Source: a virus
Length of the DNA: 49,699 nucleotides
Virus record (IMG/VR): IMGVR_UViG_3300025168_000133
Span: 1-49,699 of that record
Reading direction: 5' to 3' (one strand)
Shown: in pieces, positions 37,779 to 45,393 of the stretch
Numbering within the stretch: the stretch's first letter is position 1
How the letters are laid out: each line of letters begins with the position of its first letter
Made by a program: the position numbers and the translations under genes
Notes under the pieces: model-generated
The model's database searches: none
What the model saw: only the letters and a program-made list of their open reading frames with translations
Told to the model about the DNA's origin: nothing

Positions 37779-38206
37779 TATGATATAGCTGGTGCAGATG
37801 CTCCTACGTAAGCAGGTCCGTAATAACAAATTACGCCGTGCGTTGAATCAGCATTTAGTGAAACACTAGTCCATCTACCATATATAGTGAGTCCCTTAGG
37901 AAACACTACGCTAGTAGCCACAACGACACTTTCTACGGTATCTGTATCATCAGCGTCAATACCATTGGCTAACACTTGTGATCCAGTTCCAAAATAAGCA
38001 GTTCCATCACCACCTTGTTTGGCTGCTACGTTAGGGCCATTAAGATGTGTGTCTGCAGTTAAAACTTCAAACGATACGTCGTCAAGCATTGTAATAGCTA
38101 CTATAACCGAGCCTGCTGGAGGCATTAAATCTGTAGCAGAAGCTTTTATATGTCCACTACCCATTTGCCCAAAGCCATAAGCGACTTCTGTTGAATTTTG
38201 TCCCAT
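37778..38206 (-). CDS. Beta-rich virion protein (marine phage type)
   Basis: This protein of 142 residues is rich in Gly, Ala, Val and Thr with alternating hydrophobics, contains PPAGSVIVAITMLDDVSFEV and SVVFPKGLTIYGRWTSVSLN, and has no signal peptide. It belongs to a type that I recognise from marine podovirus structural genes. It is directly followed by, and TAATG-coupled to, the LamG-like gene, and lies two bases after the holin gene. Confidence 0.6.
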   Translation of the reverse strand: MGQNSTEVAYGFGQMGSGHIKASATDLMPPAGSVIVAITMLDDVSFEVLTADTHLNGPNVAAKQGGDGTAYFGTGSQVLANGIDADDTDTVESVVVATSVVFPKGLTIYGRWTSVSLNADSTHGVICYYGPAYVGASAPAIS

Positions 38207-38207
38207 T

Positions 38208-38600
38208 TTATTTTTTTGTTTTTTCTAGTGATCTACCACCGAAGTAAGCTCCGATCACGGTTATTAATACTAATTGTAATAGATCAGTCCATTTAGCTTC
38301 AACCGTAAAGTTGATAGCACCAGCATCGATAAATATCAATAACACTGTTGCTATAACTAAGAATATTAAAACCAATGGTCTAACGTTTTTGCTCAACCAA
38401 GAATCAGATTTCATATCTGCATTCCATCTTGTTGAGATTTCTTTTTCCATTTGAACTTCGTAATTTGATACTAGTTCTTTAATTTTTTGTGAAGCAGCTA
38501 ACTTTTCTTCTTCTGAAGTGTGCAAGTCGTCTATAACTCCACCTACACCTTCTATAAGGTCTTTAGTTCCTCCACCTGTAAGCATTCCTAATATATTCAT
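38208..38600 (-). CDS. Holin, GTA 3-TM type
   Basis: This protein of 130 residues matches the pattern of the 'holin of 3TMs, for gene-transfer release' family. A charged helical half ends in the signature DSWLSKNVRPLVLIFLVIAT, and a second transmembrane segment follows (LLQLVLITVIGAYFGG), ending GRSLEKTKK. Holins open the inner membrane at the end of infection. No endolysin was recognised next to it, but the HExxH protein is two genes away. Its start codon overlaps the upstream stop. Confidence 0.8.
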   Translation of the reverse strand: MNILGMLTGGGTKDLIEGVGGVIDDLHTSEEEKLAASQKIKELVSNYEVQMEKEISTRWNADMKSDSWLSKNVRPLVLIFLVIATVLLIFIDAGAINFTVEAKWTDLLQLVLITVIGAYFGGRSLEKTKK

Positions 38601-39037
38601 TATCTAAGTTTGTTTGCTTCTATTGCTGCTTTTTCTTTTGCTCTTAAAATTTTCATCTTAGCGTCGTATTGAGCCTTAGACATTTTTCCATGATTGTGGT
38701 AATCTTCGTTTAAAAAATCAATTTGATCTCCTATATCACCAACCATTGCTTCTTTTTCATAGTTACGTGGTTTTTTAGTTTCAGAAGGAAATCCTTTTTT
38801 ATTTTTCTTTAAATCATTATCTCCATTTTTTTTCACGCCTTTAGAGGTCATGCCACCACCAATAATAGCAGCGTCTAACATGGCTTTAGATAAATTATCT
38901 CCATTTTTTTGGAAAGGAGAAGATTTAGCTCTACCATCAGGCATGTTTTTATCTGATTCATGGCTAATACCTGGTAAGGCGTTTTTACGTTTCCAATAAG
39001 CCATGTTTTTCATTTTGAATCCTTTTTTGTTTTCCAT
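38600..39037 (-). CDS. Small basic protein sharing the LSKxMxDAA peptide
   Basis: This protein of 145 residues starts at ATG 39037 (the ATG at 39070 would overlap the upstream gene by 25 bases). The start carries GFKMKNMAYWKRKNALPG, similar to the FKxK tag of other small genes in this phage. Residues about 45-65 contain SSPFQKNGDNLSKAMLDAA followed by IIGGGM, which is nearly the same as LSKVMIDAAVMSSSM in the giant protein. The C-terminal third is a Lys/Glu-rich helix. No function can be assigned. It lies between the HExxH protein and the holin. Confidence 0.6.
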   Translation of the reverse strand: MENKKGFKMKNMAYWKRKNALPGISHESDKNMPDGRAKSSPFQKNGDNLSKAMLDAAIIGGGMTSKGVKKNGDNDLKKNKKGFPSETKKPRNYEKEAMVGDIGDQIDFLNEDYHNHGKMSKAQYDAKMKILRAKEKAAIEANKLR

Positions 39038-39045
39038 TTTTATTT

Positions 39046-39438
39046 TTATTCCCAAGGCATTTTTTCCCACGGAAACTCTTTGCTTCCTTCTGGTATCATT
39101 TCGCCATTGTAGTTAATCATTCCGTTTTTTCTTTCGTAAGTTTCTCCGTTCCACTTAATGTAGTTATCATTATAAGCTAACTTTCCAATTTTCATATCTG
39201 TTTGATGTACCATCTCGTGCATCAGCACGTGTTTTTCTTGGTCACTTCCTGGCTCAACTTTATGACTTATAAATATAGATCCATCGTTATTAGCTTCACC
39301 TAATATACCCTTACCAAGATCCTTGCGTAACACAGGTGTTCCTGGTATAGATGCATCAGACTGTTTAAACGACAATCTTGATTTGACTTGCCCTTTATTA
39401 AACGCCGGTGTACGTGATGACCCTAGTTTAAATGCCAT
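39046..39438 (-). CDS. Small HExxH putative zinc peptidase
   Basis: This protein of 130 residues contains HVLMHEMVHQTDMK near residues 70-83, a HExxH zinc motif (HEMVH) followed by a short helix. The third zinc ligand is not identified. The N-terminus MAFKLGSSRTPAFNKGQ resembles the FK tag of other small genes here, and the C-terminus ends with a Trp/Pro/Glu stretch (KEFPWEKMPWE). It could be a prohead or injected peptidase that cuts the tagged proteins, or a lysis factor. The role is inferred only from the motif and neighbours. Confidence 0.6.
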   Translation of the reverse strand: MAFKLGSSRTPAFNKGQVKSRLSFKQSDASIPGTPVLRKDLGKGILGEANNDGSIFISHKVEPGSDQEKHVLMHEMVHQTDMKIGKLAYNDNYIKWNGETYERKNGMINYNGEMIPEGSKEFPWEKMPWE

Positions 39439-39439
39439 A

Positions 39440-39880
39440 TTATCTGTCTTTATCTTTAATCATATCATCTATAGATTTATTAAAAACCTTATCGGTATAT
39501 GATTTGTTATTATAAAAAACACTTCTTTCTGATGTTGGTAAATCTTCTTCACCTAACAACACCCTATATATTCTACTTATCAACTGAGAACATTTGAATG
39601 ATGTTTTAAACACCGAGTATTTTATTGTTGTTCTGTTTCTGTGTCTCCAGGTTTCTATCCAACCTGCTTTTTTAAGTTTTACCCAACGATTATTATCCCA
39701 ACTCATTGTGTAGGTACCATCTTTAAAACCTTGTCGTGTAAATCTTCCTTTACAATCTAAATAAATTAATAATTCTAAATCTGCATCTGTTAACCCGTAA
39801 GTCTTACAGGCCCACTTTCGTGTGAGCCTGTAGTACTTAAGGATATTCATTTCACGCAAATCTTGCGCGGTTAGTCTCAT
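39440..39880 (-). CDS. Winged-helix DNA-binding protein
   Basis: This protein of 146 residues reads as a winged helix: helices around RKWACKTYGLTDADLELLIY, then FTRQGFKDGTYTMSWDNNRW, VKLKKAGWIETWRHRNRT and TIKYSVFKTS form a MarR-type H-T-H plus wing pattern. It is likely a DNA-binding regulator in the late block. An RNA-capable hairpin of 10-11 bp lies within its first codons (see the hairpin at 39805-39832). It is one base downstream of the HExxH gene. Confidence 0.65.
   Translation of the reverse strand: MRLTAQDLREMNILKYYRLTRKWACKTYGLTDADLELLIYLDCKGRFTRQGFKDGTYTMSWDNNRWVKLKKAGWIETWRHRNRTTIKYSVFKTSFKCSQLISRIYRVLLGEEDLPTSERSVFYNNKSYTDKVFNKSIDDMIKDKDR
39805..39832 (-). other. RNA hairpin inside the 5' end of the winged-helix gene
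   Basis: The arms 39806-39815 and 39822-39831 pair perfectly with one G-U (ACAGGCUCAC with GUGGGCCUGU on the minus strand), closed by a six-base ACGAAA loop; the flanking T/A also pair. It lies about 50 bases inside the coding region. A stem this long in coding DNA is unusual and could serve autoregulation of a DNA- or RNA-binding product. Confidence 0.5.
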
Positions 39881-39885
39881 TTAGA

Positions 39886-40260
39886 CTATGCAGCAGCAGT
39901 TATTGTAATAGCACCGCAAGAAGTAATATCATCAGATACCTTAACTCCAGTAGCATCGTCACAAATAGTGACAAAACCATCACCATATTTCATACCGTTA
40001 ATAGCAGCAGTAATATCAGCTATAACTAAATGTTGTTTAGCTGCAGTGATATTTAATACTATCTTATCCACAGCCGCAATATCAGCACCTGTACCAAGTA
40101 TACTATCAAAGTGCATTTCAATTGCATCGGTATCAGCAATAAAGCCAAAACCTCTAAATTTACTTAACGGACGAGCAAAACCCTCGTTAGCACCGTCGTT
40201 TACACCATCTCCCGTTTGGAAGTAAAGCATAACCATTTTTGAATTCGCATATGTTCCCAT
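39886..40260 (-). CDS. Small virion-type protein
   Basis: This protein of 124 residues is Ala/Ile/Asp-rich, mixed alpha/beta, with the segments GDGVNDGANEGFARPLSKFR and AIEMHFDSILGTGADIAAVD. It has no signal peptide or transmembrane segment. The composition matches decoration or head-associated proteins of marine phages. It is preceded by a 76-base stretch without features and lies after GroES in transcription order, which might relate to folding of a late protein. Confidence 0.55.
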   Translation of the reverse strand: MGTYANSKMVMLYFQTGDGVNDGANEGFARPLSKFRGFGFIADTDAIEMHFDSILGTGADIAAVDKIVLNITAAKQHLVIADITAAINGMKYGDGFVTICDDATGVKVSDDITSCGAITITAAA

Positions 40261-40336
40261 AATTTTTTGTTTTTGTTAATTAATAATTAGTTTGTTTGTT
40301 CGTTTTGAGTTTAAGGGTTTGGGTTTTTGGTTTGGG

Positions 40337-40594
40337 TTAATCTATTAGTACAACGTCCATTTGTTTGATAACGCCGTAAAATTTATCTTTATGCTGGATT
40401 CCATGTCCAGCGTGTTTGTCGTAGTATATTACATCGCCTTCTTTTATTCCCTCGACGATGTTACCAATTGATATTACCTTAGCTTTTAAATACCTATTGT
40501 CTTCGTTTGTTTCATCTGTAAGGATTAGGCCACCTACTTTCTTCAGCGCCTCCTTTATTGGCTCTATTACAATATAATGATTAACTGCTTTCAT
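40337..40594 (-). CDS. groES: Phage GroES co-chaperonin
   Basis: This protein of 85 residues matches GroES: MKAVNHYIVIEPIKEALKKV start, the mobile-loop region KVGGLILTDETNED, then KAKVISIGNIVEGIKEGDVI with the GroES strand pattern and a final GVIKQMDVVLID. It is shorter than bacterial GroES (about 95-97). It lies immediately downstream of GroEL and overlaps the GroEL stop by 14 bases, the same pairing as in host operons, so the two should form a phage-specific folding chamber. It is transcribed with the late genes. Confidence 0.85.
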   Translation of the reverse strand: MKAVNHYIVIEPIKEALKKVGGLILTDETNEDNRYLKAKVISIGNIVEGIKEGDVIYYDKHAGHGIQHKDKFYGVIKQMDVVLID

Positions 40595-42143
40595 TTACCC
40601 TTATATTAGATATTACACAATTTGCGGAGATTATAGTGGAAACGACGGAGATTGCGTTCTTTAATGCTGTTTTTGTTACTAGAAGAGGGTCGATAACTCC
40701 ATGATCAACCATATCCACAGTATCACCACTAATAACATCAATCCCGTTTCCTTTAACATTTGGTTCGTCATAGTTTTCTATTCCCGCGTTATATAGTATT
40801 GTTTCAAACGGTGCTTTAATAGCGTTAAGCAGTATTGTTTCGCCAACGTTTTTAGGTTCTATATATTGAGAAGCATTTAACAAAGCAATTCCACCACCAG
40901 GAACAATACCTTCCTTTAACGCAGCTTTTGTAGCATATATCGCATCCTCAACTCTATCTTTCTTTTCTTTCAGTTCCACTTTAGAATCTGCTCCTACGCG
41001 CACAATTCCTACGGAACCGGATAACATAGCTAATCTTTGTTCTATTTTTTTCTTTAAAAACCCGTTCTTTTCTTTGCTCTTAAGCTTTTGCACTTCTTTA
41101 ATTCTTTCGGAAACGTCTTCTGTGGTTTCTAAAGTGGTAATTACAGTGTTCTTATCGTCTGTAACAGATTTCTCTACTTCTCCAAGTACATCTAAAGAAA
41201 TTCCGTCTAAATCATCGCCAAGTTCTTCGTTTATCACTTTGGCCCCAGTTAAAATAGCTAAATCTTTAATTGTCTCTTGTTTTGTTGGTCCGAAACCTGG
41301 TGGATCAATTATGTTAATTTTAATTGTTCCTTTTACTTTATTCATCAAAATCGCTGATTTTATTTGTTGGCTTACTGGAGCAACAATTAATAAAGATCGG
41401 TTATTTTTTATTACAAATTCTAATACTTTTTGTATTTTCCTAATATTTGGGATTTCCGATGCAACAATTAAAACTAGAGGATTATCTAGTGTAGATCTTT
41501 GTTTGTCTGTGTCGGTTGTAAAGTGCGGTGAAGTAAGTCCAGATTCTATTTGCACACCATCAACAATCTCAACATAAGTGTTTTCAGTATCTGATCCTTC
41601 CATCAGCACTACCCCGTCTTTCCCTACTTTTTCATAAGCTTCTGATATAATTTTCCCAAGTTCTAAATCGTTGTTACAACTAATCGCGCTAACGCTTTGT
41701 AACATATTCCCTTTAATATCAAGAGCATTTTCTTTAAGATAGTTATTAATTTTCTTTGCTCCTGAATTAATCCCTTCTTTTATTTCTCTAATAGTCGCGT
41801 TTTTCTCACGACTAACTTCTTTTATTAGTGATTCAGCAAGGACGATGGCCGTCGTAGTACCATCCCCTGCCTCTTTCACTGTATTTCTAGCAGCCTCTTT
41901 AATAAGGGTAGCCCCCATATTTTCAACCGGGTCGAATAAGACTACAGATTCTGCTACTGTAACTCCGTCTTTTGTTATGACCGGGTTGCCTCGTGCGTCT
42001 TCATATATGACACATTGTCCTGAGGCTCCAAGAGTTGATTTAACGGCTTGCGCTAATTTATCAACTCCAGTAATAATTTTGTCTTTAGCGGAATCGCCAA
42101 AGTTTAAGTCTTTGACAATCTCACTAGGTAAGTTGTATTCCAT
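40581..42143 (-). CDS. groEL: Phage GroEL chaperonin
   Basis: This protein of 520 residues has all main GroEL regions: KSTLGASGQCVIYEDARGNP with the nucleotide loop, TKDGVTVAES with the conserved Asp, AGDGTTTAIVLAESLIKE at about residues 92-109, an apical domain with GLTSPHFTTD, KVKGTIKINIIDPPGFG and LAILTGAKVINEELG, and the hydrolytic Asp in VEDAIYATKAALKEGIVPGG. It has TLGASGQ in place of the usual TLGPKG. It lacks the usual GGM tail, ending NIRVNESS. The catalytic core looks intact. GroEL in a phage genome is rare; here it is likely for phage-specific capsid or tail proteins. Confidence 0.9.
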   Translation of the reverse strand: MEYNLPSEIVKDLNFGDSAKDKIITGVDKLAQAVKSTLGASGQCVIYEDARGNPVITKDGVTVAESVVLFDPVENMGATLIKEAARNTVKEAGDGTTTAIVLAESLIKEVSREKNATIREIKEGINSGAKKINNYLKENALDIKGNMLQSVSAISCNNDLELGKIISEAYEKVGKDGVVLMEGSDTENTYVEIVDGVQIESGLTSPHFTTDTDKQRSTLDNPLVLIVASEIPNIRKIQKVLEFVIKNNRSLLIVAPVSQQIKSAILMNKVKGTIKINIIDPPGFGPTKQETIKDLAILTGAKVINEELGDDLDGISLDVLGEVEKSVTDDKNTVITTLETTEDVSERIKEVQKLKSKEKNGFLKKKIEQRLAMLSGSVGIVRVGADSKVELKEKKDRVEDAIYATKAALKEGIVPGGGIALLNASQYIEPKNVGETILLNAIKAPFETILYNAGIENYDEPNVKGNGIDVISGDTVDMVDHGVIDPLLVTKTALKNAISVVSTIISANCVISNIRVNESS

Positions 42144-42164
42144 TTAATTTAATTTAATTTAATT
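42144..42164. repeat. TTTAA microsatellite upstream of groEL
   Basis: Four tandem five-base TTTAA units lie directly upstream of the GroEL ATG (minus strand reads AATTAAATTAAATTAAATTAA). The A/T-rich string sits in the leader where Bacteroidota initiation depends on A/T-rich sequence rather than on Shine-Dalgarno boxes. Variable copy number could alter expression. Confidence 0.5.
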
Positions 42165-42170
42165 GTGTTT

Positions 42171-42551
42171 CTATTTATCGGACACTTTTTTTAGATCCTT
42201 CTTTAGCTTTGATCCTACAGTTTCTTCTTTTAAGTGCTTTGCAGTTTTATTCTTAGCTGTGACAGATGCTATCCCCTTTGCTAATGTCTTAAAACCTTTT
42301 CCTGTTTTTTCGCCTGAAAATTTGCTTTTTATATGCTTGTATAATCCAAGTTCGTAACCGGCCATAGTTTGTTGAGTTTTCCGATACCAATCTGGTACTG
42401 GAAGTCCTCCTTCTTTTGGAAAAGGAACTCTTTCTTTAGCTTCTTTCTGGCCTTCTTTTAGATGTTCTTTCCACCCTTTCTTTTCGTCTTGTTTCATTGG
42501 CGAAATCCCAAGATGCGTCGGAAATCCCTTCATTTTAAATGGTCCTGCCAT
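42171..42551 (-). CDS. Small basic protein with FKMKG/SPMKQ tag
   Basis: This protein of 126 residues begins MAGPFKMKGFPTHLGISPMK, the N-terminal tag also found in other small genes of this phage. The remainder is basic and helical (KEHLKEGQKEAKERVPF, SVTAKNKTAKHLKEETVG). No known domain. It lies directly upstream of GroEL. A cargo or scaffold-type role is possible. Confidence 0.55.
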   Translation of the reverse strand: MAGPFKMKGFPTHLGISPMKQDEKKGWKEHLKEGQKEAKERVPFPKEGGLPVPDWYRKTQQTMAGYELGLYKHIKSKFSGEKTGKGFKTLAKGIASVTAKNKTAKHLKEETVGSKLKKDLKKVSDK

Positions 42552-42559
42552 AGTTTTAT

Positions 42560-42850
42560 TTATTTGAATGTTTTTATAACTTTAGGTCCTTGTGTAGCCT
42601 CTATCTTTTTAGAGAAATGGTCGATGCTACCGTTAATTGCTGTCTCGGCACCTTCGATCGTTTCTCTTCTTGTAACAGCATGCCACTCTTCATTATCTGG
42701 GTTGGAGCATTCTGTTTGGTAGAAGCCATTAGGAAGTTGGGTAATACGCCAATTAGCTTTAGCAGCTAAATGCTTCCATTGGTTCATAGTTTTTTCATTC
42801 GGTTTAGTTGTGTTCGTGGTATACGAACTCTTGTAATACAAGTAAGTCAT
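42560..42850 (-). CDS. Small protein of unknown function
   Basis: This protein of 96 residues is mixed polar and hydrophobic with WKHLAAKANWRITQLPNGFY and WHAVTRRETIEGAETAINGS. No signal peptide or known motif. The N-terminal part is polar and Thr-rich. An alternative start at residue 22 (MNQWKHL) is possible. It lies between two small basic proteins. Confidence 0.5.
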   Translation of the reverse strand: MTYLYYKSSYTTNTTKPNEKTMNQWKHLAAKANWRITQLPNGFYQTECSNPDNEEWHAVTRRETIEGAETAINGSIDHFSKKIEATQGPKVIKTFK

Positions 42851-42893
42851 TTTGGTTTTATTTTAGGTTAATAACTTGGTTTAGGGTGTATCC

Positions 42894-43808
42894 CTATTCT
42901 TTTTTCTTTAATTTAGCTGTTTTAGCATTCATACTACTAGACATAACAGCGGCGTCTACTGCTAACTTCGATCGTGTTCCCTTTGTTTGTTTTACAGCCA
43001 AATGTCCTTCGTGAGCAGCGATCGCCTCTGTTGGATGTTTGCCTGTATGTTTAGCTGGAGAATCTTTTTTACCTTTTCCAGTAAGAATCCCTTTAAGAGT
43101 TCTTCTTGATTTAGTGGTAACATTACCTTGTTTGTCGGTTTTGGTAACAGTACGTCTTCCGTCTCTTACGTCTACCTCTTTTTGTTTCGTGTTACCTTTT
43201 TTGTCCCATTTCACTTTAGTTTTAGTTTTAGTTCTGTACTCTCCCTCTTGATCGTGCCCTGAGTCTTTTCTTTTGTGAACGTACTTTTTAATTAGACCAT
43301 CTTTTCTGTAAGTACTCTTCTGTTTATTAACTAATCTACCATCTGAATTTTCGTCTACAGATTTAGTGGTTTTCTTCTTAACTTTACCATCTTTACGATA
43401 TACTGTTTTCGATTTATCTGTATCTACGCTGCTAGTCTTTTCAACTCTAGGTTTGTCTTTTTCTGTGCTAGTAGCTGTTCCTTTGTATTTATCTTTAAAA
43501 TCAGCACCGTAATAAGCTTTGTTTATAGCGTTTTGTGCATCGCCATAAGCAGCGCTCTTTTTATAATCTGGTTTTTTACCCTTAGATTTATCTTTTGGAT
43601 CTATATACTTTTCTGCATTTCTAGCAGCTATTAATTTTTCTAACTCTGGATTCTCTTTTACCGCTCCAGCGTATGTTCCATCTGTTTTTAAAGCAGATGC
43701 TTTTTCTTTAAGTGCTGAAGCAGCTTTTTGTTCAGCAACCATTTTTAAAGCTGAACTATGTGCACTAGTTCCACTTTGAATCGATTTTCCTGGTAAATTA
43801 AATCCCAT
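42894..43808 (-). CDS. Basic low-complexity protein with DAAVMSSSMN peptide
   Basis: This protein of 304 residues is very rich in Lys, Arg, Ser and Thr, with repeated segments such as VYRKDGKVKKKTTKS, STYRKDGLIKKYVHKR and VKWDKKGNTKQKE. The C-terminus holds KLAVDAAVMSSSMNAKTAKLK, whose DAAVMSSSMN is identical to the segment in the giant protein, with 29 of 31 bases shared. It looks like a cargo or DNA-binding protein rather than an enzyme. It is followed by a small 5-bp hairpin at the stop codon. Confidence 0.65.
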   Translation of the reverse strand: MGFNLPGKSIQSGTSAHSSALKMVAEQKAASALKEKASALKTDGTYAGAVKENPELEKLIAARNAEKYIDPKDKSKGKKPDYKKSAAYGDAQNAINKAYYGADFKDKYKGTATSTEKDKPRVEKTSSVDTDKSKTVYRKDGKVKKKTTKSVDENSDGRLVNKQKSTYRKDGLIKKYVHKRKDSGHDQEGEYRTKTKTKVKWDKKGNTKQKEVDVRDGRRTVTKTDKQGNVTTKSRRTLKGILTGKGKKDSPAKHTGKHPTEAIAAHEGHLAVKQTKGTRSKLAVDAAVMSSSMNAKTAKLKKKE

Positions 43809-43836
43809 TGTTTTTGTTTTATTTGTTAATTAGTTT

Positions 43837-44529
43837 TTAATACGCTTCCCAATTAGAAGTATATGTTATTTTCCCGTTTTTTTCCGTGTAACTTCTTCTC
43901 TTTTTTACTCCATCTATTATCTCTGTAACAGTTTTTGTCTTTGAGCTTCTATTTTTCTTACTCCACTTTTTTCCTTCTTCTGTTTTGTTATATTCCTTTA
44001 CTCTGTCCATATAATCATTGTATTCATCAAAGTCTTTAAACACGTTGTATGCGTTTTCGTCAGTCCCCATTCTACTTTGTTGACCTGTAGTTGTATATTT
44101 TTTCTTTTTCTGTTCCCAGTGTTTTTCACGAGATATTCTATCTTCTCCTGTTGTTGTTGTTTTTGTTGTGTCTGGATCTTGTTTGTATTCGTAACCTGTA
44201 AGAACATCAGGATTAACAACTAATTCACCGTCTTTATCGTAAGTATATGGTTTTGATTTTCCACTTCCTACCTTTGGGGCTGTAGGGCTTTTTCTAGGAA
44301 CAAATCTAGTGTGTATATTGTAACCACCTACATTTTGTCCGCCACCACCTTCAACTCCTCTAGATTTAGCGTAACCTCCTCTACCTCCTAGGTAATTACC
44401 TTTTTTAGATGTCGCAGCACCAGCCTCGGTACCACCTCTAGTTGTTTTTTTTCCACTAACACCTCCTGTTCTACGTTTTTTCAACGGCGATACACCACCT
44501 ATAATTTCTTTATTCATATTATTCATCAT
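43837..44529 (-). CDS. Basic Gly/Lys/Thr-rich protein
   Basis: This protein of 230 residues is basic with low-complexity Gly/Lys/Thr segments (TGGVSGKKTTRGGTEAGAAT). It includes SPLKKRRTGG near the start, like the SPLKHK of the giant protein. It ends with repeated KKRRSYTEKNGKITYTSNW. It contains no transmembrane segment. Possibly a virion cargo protein; function unknown. Confidence 0.55.
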   Translation of the reverse strand: MMNNMNKEIIGGVSPLKKRRTGGVSGKKTTRGGTEAGAATSKKGNYLGGRGGYAKSRGVEGGGGQNVGGYNIHTRFVPRKSPTAPKVGSGKSKPYTYDKDGELVVNPDVLTGYEYKQDPDTTKTTTTGEDRISREKHWEQKKKKYTTTGQQSRMGTDENAYNVFKDFDEYNDYMDRVKEYNKTEEGKKWSKKNRSSKTKTVTEIIDGVKKRRSYTEKNGKITYTSNWEAY

Positions 44530-44534
44530 TATTC

Positions 44535-44999
44535 TTAAGTCGACGGAGTTACGTAATTTGGATTAGCAACTTTTACACCGTCTTTCATGATATACTCAGA
44601 AGTTGTATCAATTTTTGTGATATCTTTAAGATCGTCTTGCACTTCAGCTTTTTTACCGTAATTAATCCTAGGATATTCTCTTTCTCCACCGTAAACACCT
44701 TGGATTCCTCCAGAAAGCAAGGTTGTACCGATTTTCAAGGCTTTTACCCAGCCTTTATCTGTTTTTGCCGCGTCTCCGCCTTGTGTGTTTGTTGTGTTTT
44801 TTGTTGTTTCTTCTTTCTCTTTCTTTTCCTTGTTTTTTTCGTCATGGTCTTCGTGCTCCGTATAAGGTGAACTACCAGGTCCGATACCGAAATTATTTAA
44901 ATAAGCGGGTGTTTTACTCCCCATTTTTTTAAAAGGTGGATTATTACCAGATTTTAACGTAAACGCGACTCCTTTTTTATATTTTCCTAATCCTGCCAT
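44535..44999 (-). CDS. Basic tag-bearing small protein
   Basis: This protein of 154 residues carries GVAFTLKSGNNPPFKKMGSK near the start, then SSPYTEHEDHDEKNKEKKEK and a charged linker, an amphipathic Gly/Leu segment (ALKIGTTLLSGGIQGVYGGE) and a polar end. The tag matches the family seen in the 46.3-kb gene (LRSGNTPLFKTMGSSP). It is between two other small basic genes. Function unknown. Confidence 0.55.
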   Translation of the reverse strand: MAGLGKYKKGVAFTLKSGNNPPFKKMGSKTPAYLNNFGIGPGSSPYTEHEDHDEKNKEKKEKEETTKNTTNTQGGDAAKTDKGWVKALKIGTTLLSGGIQGVYGGEREYPRINYGKKAEVQDDLKDITKIDTTSEYIMKDGVKVANPNYVTPST

Positions 45000-45001
45000 A
45001 A

Positions 45002-45391
45002 TTATGTTGTTGTTGGACTGAATGGTCCAGTTTCATTATCTGTTTCGCCATACCCCATTGCTTCTCTTTCGGCGTCTTTTTCGAGTTTTGCTGCTACAAT
45101 AGCGTTTTTTTCTTCTTCTGCCATAGCTGCAGCTTCTGCTTTTTTAGCCTTATTGGCTTTTATTCCACCAAAAATAGCACCACCAGCACCACCTATAAGG
45201 GCGCCCGCTACGTTACCTAGGCCTGGAACGACAGAACCAAGCGTCGCTCCTAGTTTAGCGCCTTGCGCCGCTCCTTGTAATGCGTTTTTATTTGGAGTTT
45301 CGCCAGGTTTTGTACCTATGTCTTCTGGAAAGTTTTTCTGCATAGGACTATTATTATGTCCAGCAGCTTTCATTTTAAATGGTTTGCTCAT
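45002..45391 (-). CDS. Tag-bearing glycine-zipper protein
   Basis: This protein of 129 residues begins MSKPFKMKAAGHNNSPMQKN (FKxK and SPMQK tag), then a Gly/Ala-rich glycine-zipper-like segment GAKLGATLGSVVPGLGNVAG followed by ALIGGAGGAIFGGIK, then a Lys/Glu helix. Glycine zippers insert into membranes, so it could be an ejected membrane-active protein. The tag is shared with the 126-aa protein at 42.2 kb. Confidence 0.6.
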   Translation of the reverse strand: MSKPFKMKAAGHNNSPMQKNFPEDIGTKPGETPNKNALQGAAQGAKLGATLGSVVPGLGNVAGALIGGAGGAIFGGIKANKAKKAEAAAMAEEEKNAIVAAKLEKDAEREAMGYGETDNETGPFSPTTT

Positions 45392-45393
45392 AT

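Noticed and set aside
37779-37829. Longer start for the LamG-like gene at 37829
   Set aside because: It overlaps the upstream gene by 52 bases and gives Cys/Arg-rich residues unlike the rest; the TAATG start at 37778 fits the local pattern.
39038-39070. Longer start at 39070 for the 145-aa gene
   Set aside because: It would overlap the HExxH gene by 25 bases; the ATG at 39037 with an A-rich leader suits the tag pattern.
41074-41577. 167-aa plus-strand frame opposite groEL
   Set aside because: Antisense shadow of a clearly recognisable GroEL; no independent protein-like features.
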